A stretch of 41,465 nucleotides of DNA from contig CALFFK010000018.1 in the NCBI GenBank assembly GCA_937957975.1, positions 1 through 41,465 on the forward strand. The letters run 5' to 3'. This stretch comes from an uncultured Neomegalonema sp. Its GTDB lineage: Bacteria; Pseudomonadota; Alphaproteobacteria; Rhodobacterales; Rhodobacteraceae. Position 1 is the stretch's first letter; every line of letters begins with the position of its first letter. Of the stretch, positions 34,727 to 41,465 are shown piece after piece. A model generated the notes under the pieces. That model was not told the DNA's origin and did not search any database. It saw only the letters and a list, made by a program, of their open reading frames with translations. Made by a program: the position numbers and the translations under genes.

Positions 34727-35485
34727 ATGTTGAAAACCCGTATCATTCCTTGCCTTGATGTCGCCGGGGGCCGCGTTGTCAAAGGCGTCAATTTCGTCGA
34801 TCTCGTCGATGCCGGCGATCCTGTCGAGGCCGCAACCGCCTATGACGCCGCCGGAGCCGACGAATTATGCTTTCTCGACATCGGGGCAAGCCATGAAGGT
34901 CGCGGCACAATGCTTGATGTGGTGCGGCGCACGGCAGAGCGGTGCTTCATGCCATTGACCGTGGGGGGTGGGGTTCGCACGCTGGAGAATATCCGCGCAC
35001 TTCTGCTTGCCGGGGCCGACAAGGTGTCGATCAATACCGCCGCCGTCAAAGACCCTGATTTCGTTCACGCCGCGTCACAGAAGTTCGGCGCGCAATGCAT
35101 CACCGTGGCCATCGACGCCAAGAGTGTCGGTGGGGGCCGCTTCGAAATCTTCACCCATGGCGGACGCACCGAAACCGGCATCGACGCAGTGGAGTTTGCC
35201 CGAAAGATGGAGGGATTGGGCGCGGGCGAAATCCTGCTCACCTCCATGGATCGCGATGGCGCAAAGATCGGCTATGACATTCCACTCACCCACGCGGTAA
35301 GTGGTGCAGTTGGCATACCCGTTATCGCCTCTGGCGGCGTTGGCACGCTTGACCATCTGGTCGAAGGCGTGCGCAAAGGCGGGGCATCGGCGGTGCTTGC
35401 CGCTTCCATCTTCCATTTCGGAACCTACACTATAGCCGAGGCCAAGGCGGCCATGGCGGCGGGCGGAGTGCCTGTCAGGCTGTGA
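34727..35485 (+). CDS. hisF: imidazole glycerol phosphate synthase cyclase subunit HisF
   Basis: HisF forms imidazole glycerol phosphate and AICAR from PRFAR and ammonia in histidine synthesis, in complex with the glutaminase HisH. The 252-residue barrel has the catalytic aspartates Asp11 ([11 protein letters not shown]) and Asp130 (TVAIDAKSV), and phosphate loops [11 protein letters not shown] and [12 protein letters not shown]. hisH and hisA, usually upstream in alphaproteobacteria, are absent here. The next gene is a flavin reductase rather than hisE, 28 bases on. The ribosome binding site is weak; AGGAGG occurs on this strand near 34672, too far upstream to serve. Confidence 0.96.
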   Translation: MLKTRIIPCLDVAGGRVVKGVNFVDLVDAGDPVEAATAYDAAGADELCFLDIGASHEGRGTMLDVVRRTAERCFMPLTVGGGVRTLENIRALLLAGADKVSINTAAVKDPDFVHAASQKFGAQCITVAIDAKSVGGGRFEIFTHGGRTETGIDAVEFARKMEGLGAGEILLTSMDRDGAKIGYDIPLTHAVSGAVGIPVIASGGVGTLDHLVEGVRKGGASAVLAASIFHFGTYTIAEAKAAMAAGGVPVRL

Positions 35486-35513
35486 TCCCTTTGATTCAGG
35501 ACGAGGAACGACC

Positions 35514-36053
35514 ATGAAAATCTGCGGCATTTCGGGCAGCTTGCGAACCGGCTCCTACAACACGGCGCTCCTCCATGCGGTCAGGGACATCGCGGCCCCG
35601 GACCATGAGGTCATGGTTGCCGACATCAGCGATATTCCACTCTATAACGGTGATGTTGAACAGAATGAGGGCATCCCGTCCCCTGTGGAGCGGGTCGCGG
35701 GCATGATCCGCGAGGCCGATGCCCTGCTGATCGTTACCCCCGAATATAATGCGGGCATCCCCGGCGTGTTGAAGAATGCAATGGACTGGCTGTCGCGCAT
35801 CAAACCCGGAATCTATAACGGCAAACCAACGGCTATCATGGGCACCAGCCCCGGCAATCTCGGTACAGTGCGCGCACAGATGCAGCTCCGCAATCAACTG
35901 GCCAATCTCAACTGCCGTACAGTCGCGCAGCCGATGATCTATGTCGGCCATGCGGGCAAGTATTTCGACGAAGGCCAGAAAGGTCTGGACGACACCACGC
36001 GCGGCTTCGTCGAAAAGCAACTCGCGGCGCTGGCTGCTCTCGTCAGGGCATGA
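35514..36053 (+). CDS. NADPH-dependent FMN reductase family flavoprotein
   Basis: This is a 179-residue flavodoxin-fold protein of the NADPH-dependent FMN reductase/quinone reductase group. The FMN phosphate loop is GISGSLRTGSYNTALLHAV (residues 4-22), and the isoalloxazine-binding segment is TPEYNAGIPGVLKNAMDWLS near 80. A glycine-rich loop, MGTSPGNLGTVRAQMQLR, follows near 105. It reduces quinones, metals or free flavin in known relatives; the role here is unknown. GAGGAACG precedes the ATG. It sits between hisF and hisE and overlaps hisE by 4 bases (ATGA), so it is embedded in the histidine operon. Confidence 0.9.
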   Translation: MKICGISGSLRTGSYNTALLHAVRDIAAPDHEVMVADISDIPLYNGDVEQNEGIPSPVERVAGMIREADALLIVTPEYNAGIPGVLKNAMDWLSRIKPGIYNGKPTAIMGTSPGNLGTVRAQMQLRNQLANLNCRTVAQPMIYVGHAGKYFDEGQKGLDDTTRGFVEKQLAALAALVRA

Positions 36054-36376
36054 GCGACATTCTTTCCCGGCTGGAGGCAACAATCCACGCACGCCGCGAC
36101 GCGGGTGATGCTGCCTCGTCCCACACCGCCCGACTGCTGGCCAGGGGGCCAGAAAAATGCGCCGAGAAGTTCGGCGAAGAATCAATCGAGGCGATTATCG
36201 AGGCGGTGAAAGGTGATCGCGAAAAACTCACCACCGAAGCGGCGGACGTCCTCTATCATCTGCTCGTCATGCTCGCGTCCCGACGGGTTCCACTGGCTGA
36301 TGTTCTGACGGTGCTGGAGGGGCGCGAGGGACGTTCGGGACTGGAAGAAAAAGCCGCCCGTCAGCATAAGGCTTGA
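36050..36376 (+). CDS. hisE: phosphoribosyl-ATP diphosphatase HisE
   Basis: HisE hydrolyses phosphoribosyl-ATP to phosphoribosyl-AMP, the second step of histidine synthesis. The 108-residue helical protein shows the MazG-like signature GPEKCAEKFGEESIEAIIEA and the metal-binding ADVLYHLLVML segment with the conserved Glu/Asp residues. The ATG is within the stop of the flavin reductase gene, so translation is coupled. hisE at the end of the his operon after hisF is common in alphaproteobacteria, apart from the inserted flavin reductase. Confidence 0.95.
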   Translation: MSDILSRLEATIHARRDAGDAASSHTARLLARGPEKCAEKFGEESIEAIIEAVKGDREKLTTEAADVLYHLLVMLASRRVPLADVLTVLEGREGRSGLEEKAARQHKA

Positions 36377-36430
36377 TAGCACAAAATAAGAACATATACT
36401 GGAGCGAGTCGCAAATGAGGAGAATCCCCG

Positions 36431-36589
36431 ATGCCTGCTCCCGATCCAGTCGTCGATGCCATCAACCGAGGATTACAGGCGATGATCGCCGACGATCCAA
36501 CTCTCACGCCTCCACCGGAAGAACCGAAACCAACCGGGTTTGGAGCCTTGTTGCGCCGCTTGCGCTCTCGTGGGCAACAAAAAGGCTGA
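36431..36589 (+). CDS. 52-residue small protein ORF after hisE
   Basis: The ORF starts MPAPDPVVDAINRGLQAMIA, has a Pro/Glu-rich middle (TPPPEEPKPTG) and ends in a basic segment GALLRRLRSRGQQKG. GAGGAG lies 8 bases before the ATG, which supports translation. I recognise no family; no signal or membrane segment is present. It lies in a different frame from the following exported protein and overlaps the region where that gene must start, so the two may be coupled (CTGA at 36586). It could be real, or a frameshift could have split one gene. Confidence 0.5.
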   Translation: MPAPDPVVDAINRGLQAMIADDPTLTPPPEEPKPTGFGALLRRLRSRGQQKG

Positions 36590-37464
36590 CGATCACAGTT
36601 GCCGCGTTCCTGACCATCACCGGATGCTCAATGGGCGATGCGCCCCTGCCACCCGCACCTGCGCCCGATACCCTGCGCATCGCCACCCATAATGTGCATT
36701 ACATCTGGCTGGGGCGCGAAACCGGCCCATGGTCGGTGGGCGATTGGGAAAACCGCAAGGAAAGCCTTGATCTCGCCTTCAAGGCGCTCGATGCCGACAT
36801 CATCGGCTTTCAGGAAATGGAAAGCTTCGCGCGCGGCTCGGTACAGCCGGTAAACCTGACTCTCGACTGGCTGGTACAGCGCAACCCCGATTACCGCATC
36901 GCGGCGGCGAATGACCCGGCGGTCTTCCCTTCGACCCAGCCAATCCTCTACCGCCCGGCGCGACTGCGGGCAGTGGACGAAGGGTGGTTCTTCTTCTCCG
37001 ACACGCCCGATACCCTCTATTCCCGCACCTTCAATGGCAGCTTTCCGGCCTTCGCTTCATGGGCAACCTTTGAGGATCGCAAAACCACCCGCACTTTCAC
37101 CGTCGTCAATGTACATTTCGATTTCTCCAGCGGATCAAACCGGCTCAAATCGGCGGAACTGGTGGCCGGGCGTATCCGCCCCCGAATCGAGGCAGGCGAA
37201 ACCGTCTTCGTCATTGGTGACATCAATGCCAGCGCAGCCAGCCGCACAGCCCGCATCCTCTGGGAAACCGGCCTCACCTTCACGCCCGTGAATGGCTCCA
37301 CCTATCACTGGAATCGGGGGCTGAACGTCACCCCCGCCATAGACCACCTCACCGCCACGCCCGATGTCGAGGCAACCGGAGACGCCATCATTCTACGCCG
37401 CCAGTTTGACGACGATTGGCCAAGCGATCACTACCCGGTACTGGCTGATTTCAGATGGAAATAG
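36586..37464 (+). CDS. probable exported endonuclease/exonuclease/phosphatase-fold protein, start uncertain
   Basis: This is a metal-dependent phosphodiesterase/nuclease-fold protein. The domain starts at RIATHNVHYIW and has the catalytic glutamate in GFQEME, FTVVNVHFDFS in the middle, VIGDINAS, and SDHYPVLADF at the end, matching the DNase I-like fold. Before it, ITVAAFLTITGCSMG looks like a lipoprotein signal with a lipobox cysteine, so it may be membrane-anchored outside the cytoplasm. The start is unclear: CTG 36586 overlaps the stop of the small ORF; ATG 36415 would read through that ORF's frame; ATG 36631 would remove the signal. Its substrate is unknown. It ends 3 bases from a convergent gene. 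Confidence 0.78.
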   Translation: MTITVAAFLTITGCSMGDAPLPPAPAPDTLRIATHNVHYIWLGRETGPWSVGDWENRKESLDLAFKALDADIIGFQEMESFARGSVQPVNLTLDWLVQRNPDYRIAAANDPAVFPSTQPILYRPARLRAVDEGWFFFSDTPDTLYSRTFNGSFPAFASWATFEDRKTTRTFTVVNVHFDFSSGSNRLKSAELVAGRIRPRIEAGETVFVIGDINASAASRTARILWETGLTFTPVNGSTYHWNRGLNVTPAIDHLTATPDVEATGDAIILRRQFDDDWPSDHYPVLADFRWK

Positions 37465-37467
37465 TTC

Positions 37468-37923
37468 TTAATTATTGAAAAGCAGATACTTGCTCATGCG
37501 GGAAAAAAGTTCCTCGACCTGTTCATCGAACCATCCACAAAGGCGATAACGTTGATCTTTCTGGCTCGCATAATTGGCCATCCGAACCCCGTCAGTTTCC
37601 GAGGTCGCTTTCGCCAGCGCCAGGGCATTTTGCCGTAAAATATCAAAATATTGCGCATCCTCTTCGGAAAACATGAAACGCGCCTGCTGGGCAATATCGG
37701 ATAACTCATTCGCCGAATGCCACGAAATCCCTTCATCCCTGCCGATACGCGAGATCACAGTTTGCGTCGCTTTGAATATCTCAAACCGCCGGTCAAATGT
37801 ACGCTCACGTAATATATCGCGATTCGTCTTCCAGAGATTCCAGGCGATATATGCTCCGAAAATGGCAACGATTGTGATAGCGAACGCCGATACACCCATC
37901 GTCCAATGCGGCTGACCTGTCAT
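37468..37923 (-). CDS. unrecognised single-helix membrane protein
   Basis: This is a roughly 151-residue protein with one N-terminal hydrophobic helix (VSAFAITIVAIFGAYIAWNLW) followed by a charged, probably helical cytoplasmic part (TFDRRFEIFKATQTVISRIG, then FSEEDAQYFDILRQNAL). No family is recognised; small one-helix proteins of this shape are common conserved hypotheticals. I chose ATG 37923 over GTG 37938. The A+T content around it, up to 38050, looks higher than in neighbouring genes, which may hint at acquisition. It is convergent with the phosphatase-fold gene, 3 bases apart. Confidence 0.6.
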   Translation of the reverse strand: MTGQPHWTMGVSAFAITIVAIFGAYIAWNLWKTNRDILRERTFDRRFEIFKATQTVISRIGRDEGISWHSANELSDIAQQARFMFSEEDAQYFDILRQNALALAKATSETDGVRMANYASQKDQRYRLCGWFDEQVEELFSRMSKYLLFNN

Positions 37924-38210
37924 AGTGCAGCGTTCCACGCGAATCGTTCAGCATACTGATACATACGGCGACCTTTACAATGACCCCACGGATCATCCGT
38001 ATACACCATAAAAAAGATTTTAGCGACTTTTTCCGATACCATGCAAAACTGTAACATACTGTAAGGTTGTGGGCGACTATCACTCGCTTCACTGCCGAAC
38101 ATTCCATCCAGCTTGCATCCTCAAGGCAACGGTTCAGAAAAGGGGAGTGTATCACCCCACCTTTCGGCCAAGGTTATCTCACATCTGTGAAAGAGAAAAT
38201 ATAATTTGAA
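37924..38210. other. intergenic region between the one-helix protein and soxB
   Basis: These 287 bases contain no gene I can support; open frames here show no similarity to SoxD or SoxA. A terminator-like hairpin for soxB is at 38137-38158. The remainder is relatively AT-rich and should carry the promoter of the leftward gene at 37923. Confidence 0.5.
38137..38158 (-). terminator. possible intrinsic terminator after soxB
   Basis: Read on the minus strand, GGGGTG, loop ATA, CAC with one bulged T, then CCCC followed by TTTTC forms a short GC stem with a T-run. It lies about 53 bases after the soxB stop. This supports soxB being transcribed without further sox genes. Confidence 0.4.
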
Positions 38211-39476
38211 TCAATGCGCTACCGCCGCCGCCACGCTCTCGTCAATCATACGACCTTCTGCGAAACGGTCCAGCGAGAACGGCGCGGCCACCGCATCCGG
38301 CTCCCCCTTCGCCATCGTCGCGGCAAAACAATGCCCTGACCCCGGTGTGGCCTTGAAGCCCCCCGTACCCCAGCCACAGTTGATAAACACGCCCCCCACT
38401 GGCGTCTTTGAGATAATGGGCGAACGGTCGCCGGTAATATCGACGATTCCGCCCCATTGGCGCAACATCCGCAGGCGCGAGATGATGGGAAAAGTCTCGA
38501 CAAGAGCCGTCACCGTCTCTTCGATATGATGGAAACTGCCGCGTTGGGTATAGTTGTTGAACCCATCCGTTCCGCCGCCAATGACCATTTCGCCCTTGTC
38601 CGACTGGCTCATATACCCATGAACCGTGTTCGCCATCACCACAATATCCATGCAGGGCTTGATCGGTTCGGAAACCAGCGCCTGTAGCGCCACACTCTCG
38701 ATAGGCAGACGGAAACCGGCCATATCCGCCAGCCGCGAGGAATTACCCGACACGACAAGGCCAAGCTTTTTGCACCTGATCTCGCCCTTCGTCGTCTGAA
38801 TGCCTGTCACGGTGCCGCCATCGCTATCGACGCCGGTAACTTCGCAATTCTGGATGATGTCGATGCCCATCTCATCCGCAGCCCGCGCATATCCCCACGC
38901 GACCGCATCATGCCGCGCCGTGCCGCCACGCGGCTGCCACAACCCGCCAAGAACCGGAAACCGCACATTGGGATCGAGATTGATGATCGGACAGATTTGC
39001 TTCACCCGTTCCGGTGTTGCCCATTCCGACTTGATGCCGTTGATCCGGTTCGCATGGAAAGTGCGCTGCCATGCACGCTTTTCATGTTCGGTCTGGGCCA
39101 ACATCAACACACCGCGCGGGCTGAACATGATATTGTAATTCAGCTCCTGCGACAGCGTTTCATACAGATCACGCGATAGCTCGAACAAGGCGGCAGAACT
39201 GTCCTGAAGATAATTCGAACGGATAATCGTCGTATTCCGCCCCGTATTGCCCCCACCGATCCAGCCTTTCTCGATCACGGCGATGTTGGTGATACCGTGA
39301 TTTTTGCCGAGGTAATAGGCGGTCGCCAGACCATGCCCGCCACCGCCGACGATGATAACGTCATATTCCTTCTTCGGCTCCGGCGAGCGCCACGCGCGCT
39401 CCCAGTTCTGGTGGCCGGTCATCGCGTTGCGTGCCAGCGAGAAGATCGAATACCGCGCTTTCGGATTGGGTTTCAC
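38211..39476 (-). CDS. soxB: sarcosine oxidase beta subunit (heterotetrameric type)
   Basis: This flavoprotein subunit of tetrameric sarcosine oxidase demethylates sarcosine to glycine. The 421-residue protein has the FAD motif VIIVGGGGHGLATAYYL near residue 40 and the GGTARHDAVAWGYARAA segment, whose His179 corresponds to the covalent FMN site of SoxB proteins. IIRSNYLQDSS and NCGWGTGGFKATPGSG are further marks. The start is GTG 39476 with GGAG 7 bases upstream. The usual downstream soxD, soxA and soxG genes are absent; the region beyond is empty, then unrelated. It may serve with subunits encoded elsewhere or act as a stand-alone paralogue. Confidence 0.9.
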   Translation of the reverse strand: MKPNPKARYSIFSLARNAMTGHQNWERAWRSPEPKKEYDVIIVGGGGHGLATAYYLGKNHGITNIAVIEKGWIGGGNTGRNTTIIRSNYLQDSSAALFELSRDLYETLSQELNYNIMFSPRGVLMLAQTEHEKRAWQRTFHANRINGIKSEWATPERVKQICPIINLDPNVRFPVLGGLWQPRGGTARHDAVAWGYARAADEMGIDIIQNCEVTGVDSDGGTVTGIQTTKGEIRCKKLGLVVSGNSSRLADMAGFRLPIESVALQALVSEPIKPCMDIVVMANTVHGYMSQSDKGEMVIGGGTDGFNNYTQRGSFHHIEETVTALVETFPIISRLRMLRQWGGIVDITGDRSPIISKTPVGGVFINCGWGTGGFKATPGSGHCFAATMAKGEPDAVAAPFSLDRFAEGRMIDESVAAAVAH

Positions 39477-39668
39477 AGCGCATCTCCAACATCATCGGGT
39501 CAAGATTGATAAGATATATCGTCCTTTCGGTCTTCCTGTGAGGCTTCGCAAGCGCCTATCAAGATCAAGATTGCGACATGAACGCGCGTCCCATACGGGC
39601 AGTGCTTGTTAGGAACGGATGGGGGCGATAGGTTTATGGCCTGATCAAATCTGGAGCATACGCAACCC

Positions 39669-40886
39669 GTGTTCATCGTTCTTGCCGGTGCGCTGGCCGT
39701 CATCACCGCCTTCGCCCTTGTTGTTCCTTTCCTGCGCGCTGGTGCAGCGTCGGAATCGCGCGCTGCCTATGATGCACAAGCCTACCGGGCGCAATTGCGC
39801 GAGGTGGATCAGGATGTATCGCGAGGCGTTCTTACCGAAACCGAAGCAGAGGCCGCAAGAATCGAGATTTCCCGTCGTCTGCTCACCGCAACCGATGCGA
39901 TTGAAGCTGAAGGCGGTGCTCCCGCCGCCCCGGATGATCTGCGCACACGCCTTGGTATCGGGGCGGCAATCAGTATTCCCCTTGTAGCGGTCGCGCTCTA
40001 TCTCGGCATTGGTGGCGCGGGTCGCCCGGACATGCTGCTCGACACCCGCACAGATTTCGCTGAACAAATGGCGCAACGCCCGTCGCAAAAACGCGCAGAG
40101 GCGATTATGGAGCGCAGCGGCTTCACGCCCCCTCCTCCTCCCCTCGACACCCCCGAACTCCAGCGTGCTGCCGAAATGGTGGAACAGGTCGAGGCTGTTC
40201 TGGAGCAGCGGCCCAACGATGCCACGGGCCGTCTGCTTCTCGCTCGCACCCAGATGCGCCTCGGTCGCCACAGCGAGGCATGGCGCAACTACGAACTTCT
40301 GCTCACCAAGGCTCCCAAACCGGATATGAATCTCCTGGGTGAGACAATCGAATCCATGGTCGCGGCCACGAACGGCTATGTTTCCCCCGAAGCGGAAACA
40401 ATCGCCACGCGAGGGGCTGAATTTGCCCCCGATGACGCGCGTTTTCGTCACTACAAGGCACTCGCGCTCTCACAGCGCAACAAGACCGAAGAAGCCCTGG
40501 GTCTCTGGACTGAAATGCTGAAAGACTCGGAGCCGTCGGATACATGGGGACCGATGGTTTATGGCTATGCCAGCGAGGCCGCCGAAAATCTGGGTGTTCC
40601 CGCCCCTCCCCGTCCCGTCTGGATGTCAGGCCCAACGCAGGAAGACATGGCCGCCGCAGATGCGATGTCAGAAGAAGACCGCGATGCCATGATCGACGTT
40701 ATGGTTACAAGTCTGGCCGAGCGGTTGGCCAAGCAGCCTGACAATCTGACAGGCTGGCTGCGCCTCATTCACTCCTACACCATACTGGGCGACACGGAAA
40801 AGCGCGACAAGGCCATCGAGACGGCACGCAGCACGTTCGCTGATGATGCAAAGGCTCTCGAACAAATCGAAGCTGTCATACAATGA
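39669..40886 (+). CDS. ccmI: cytochrome c biogenesis protein CcmI
   Basis: CcmI is the apocytochrome c chaperone of the system I heme ligation complex. The 405-residue protein starts with a membrane helix (MFIVLAGALAVITAFALVVP), then the typical YDAQAYRAQLREVDQDVSRG region with a leucine-zipper-like loop, a second helix (AAISIPLVAVALYLGIGGAG) near 100, and a long periplasmic helical part with TPR-like repeats from about 155. The start is GTG 39669. It lies some 38 kb from ccmABC, so the ccm genes are split. Its stop overlaps ruvX by 4 bases (ATGA). Confidence 0.93.
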   Translation: MFIVLAGALAVITAFALVVPFLRAGAASESRAAYDAQAYRAQLREVDQDVSRGVLTETEAEAARIEISRRLLTATDAIEAEGGAPAAPDDLRTRLGIGAAISIPLVAVALYLGIGGAGRPDMLLDTRTDFAEQMAQRPSQKRAEAIMERSGFTPPPPPLDTPELQRAAEMVEQVEAVLEQRPNDATGRLLLARTQMRLGRHSEAWRNYELLLTKAPKPDMNLLGETIESMVAATNGYVSPEAETIATRGAEFAPDDARFRHYKALALSQRNKTEEALGLWTEMLKDSEPSDTWGPMVYGYASEAAENLGVPAPPRPVWMSGPTQEDMAAADAMSEEDRDAMIDVMVTSLAERLAKQPDNLTGWLRLIHSYTILGDTEKRDKAIETARSTFADDAKALEQIEAVIQ

Positions 40887-41362
40887 CGCTTGCCGGAAGC
40901 GCCGCTGAATTTCTGGAAAAGGTCGGCCATACAGGCGCATTGCTCGGCCTCGACCCCGGCACGAAAACCATCGGCGTCGCCATCTGTGATGAACGCCGCA
41001 CCCTTGCCTCGCCGCTGGAAACCATCGAGCGAAACGGCCTGCGCCATGATCTCGAACGCCTGCGCCAGTTCGTTGCCCAACGCGAAGCCATCGGGATTGT
41101 TCTCGGAATGCCCGTCAATATGGACGGCACTGCGGGCCGCCGCGCCCAATCCGTGCGCGCCTTTTCGCGCAGCATCGAAGAGGCGCTCGCCTTACCTGTT
41201 ATCCATTGGGACGAACGCCTCTCCACCGTCGCGGCAACCGAAGCGATGATTGACGCCAATGTCAGCCGCGCAAAACGCTCGCCTCGTATCGACGCCGCCG
41301 CCGCCGCCTCCATCCTGCAAGGCGCACTCGAAACCTTCGCCGCAGGCACGATTTCCCGCTGA
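40883..41362 (+). CDS. ruvX: RuvX/YqgF family nuclease
   Basis: This is a 159-residue RNase H-fold protein of the YqgF family, involved in 16S rRNA 5' end processing and related to Holliday-junction resolvases. The catalytic motifs are LLGLDPGTKTIGVAICD near residue 20, VLGMPVNMDGTAG near 75, HWDERLSTVAA near 110, and RIDAAAAASILQ near 135. The ATG at 40883 is inside the ccmI stop, so translation is coupled. The gap to the next start at the window edge is 37 bases. Confidence 0.95.
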   Translation: MTLAGSAAEFLEKVGHTGALLGLDPGTKTIGVAICDERRTLASPLETIERNGLRHDLERLRQFVAQREAIGIVLGMPVNMDGTAGRRAQSVRAFSRSIEEALALPVIHWDERLSTVAATEAMIDANVSRAKRSPRIDAAAAASILQGALETFAAGTISR

Positions 41363-41399
41363 TCTCGCATCAAGACAGGATTTCTGCTACCTTCGCCCC

Positions 41400-41465
41400 A
41401 TGAACATCCAAACGAAGATCAAGGCCGACGACGCCTACCATGCCGATTTTACGGCCTGGCTCCTC
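41400..41465 (+). CDS. truncated gene at the window edge, possibly DUF29
   Basis: Only 22 codons are visible, starting MNIQTKIKADDAYHADFTAW. The pattern of an aromatic residue, a few acidic residues and DF-x-AW resembles the opening of DUF29 proteins, but the evidence is slim. No strong ribosome binding site was seen. Confidence 0.35.
   Translation, partial: MNIQTKIKADDAYHADFTAWLL

Noticed and set aside
37939-38210. Missing soxD or soxA fragment after soxB
   Set aside because: None of the six frames shows the cysteine-rich SoxD pattern or SoxA motifs; the frames here are short and unrelated.

Overview
The window comes from a moderately GC-rich genome with densely packed genes. Gene content points to an aerobic, heterotrophic alphaproteobacterium. 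The evidence is the system I cytochrome c maturation genes (ccmABC, a separate ccmI), heme A synthase, a membrane-bound formate dehydrogenase cluster with DUF3305/DUF3306 genes, TRAP transport, heterotetrameric-type sarcosine oxidase beta subunit, DUF4169, and many ATGA-type overlaps. The order cannot be settled from sequence alone. No rRNA, tRNA, CRISPR array, insertion sequence or prophage gene was recognised.

Left part (1-6 kb): a leftward ccmA-ccmB-ccmC operon, with ccmC cut by the window edge. Then a rightward acyl-CoA carboxylase carboxyltransferase subunit without its biotin-carrying partner, an EamA-type exporter overlapping a DUF4169 gene, and a leftward Tat-exported metallo-beta-lactamase-fold hydrolase.

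Formate dehydrogenase region (6-17 kb): a leftward multi-cluster ferredoxin-like protein diverges from a rightward series: DUF3305, DUF3306, a TorD-type chaperone, a 62-residue Tat-signal protein, the molybdopterin catalytic subunit (cysteine type), the four-cluster iron-sulfur subunit and the cytochrome b subunit. It ends in an exported seven-bladed WD40 propeller fused to a C-terminal cytochrome c domain, whose stop overlaps a 50-residue membrane or secreted peptide gene. Together this looks like a periplasm-facing formate oxidation system with its own maturation factors and an extra heme protein of unknown role.

Middle (17-30 kb): leftward M3 peptidase, PaaI-type thioesterase and heme A synthase; a small odd protein resembling a degenerate T5orf172/GIY-YIG domain with membrane helices; leftward lipoyl synthase, DUF302 protein, methylthioribose-1-phosphate isomerase, an unrecognised membrane protein, an MFS transporter and a secreted lysine-rich protein; then a rightward TRAP operon closed by a strong hairpin shared with a convergent secreted proline-rich protein gene.

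Right part (31-41 kb): 4-hydroxybenzoate 3-monooxygenase followed by a ThDP-dependent enzyme; a convergent transglutaminase-like protein; hisF and hisE with a flavin reductase gene between them; a 52-residue ORF running into a probable exported endonuclease/phosphatase-fold protein whose start is unclear; an unrecognised one-helix protein; a lone sarcosine oxidase beta gene; and ccmI-ruvX followed by a truncated gene at the edge. The most promising leads are the WD40-cytochrome c/small peptide pair after formate dehydrogenase, the lysine-rich secreted protein, the degenerate GIY-YIG-like membrane protein, and the two small overlapping genes.
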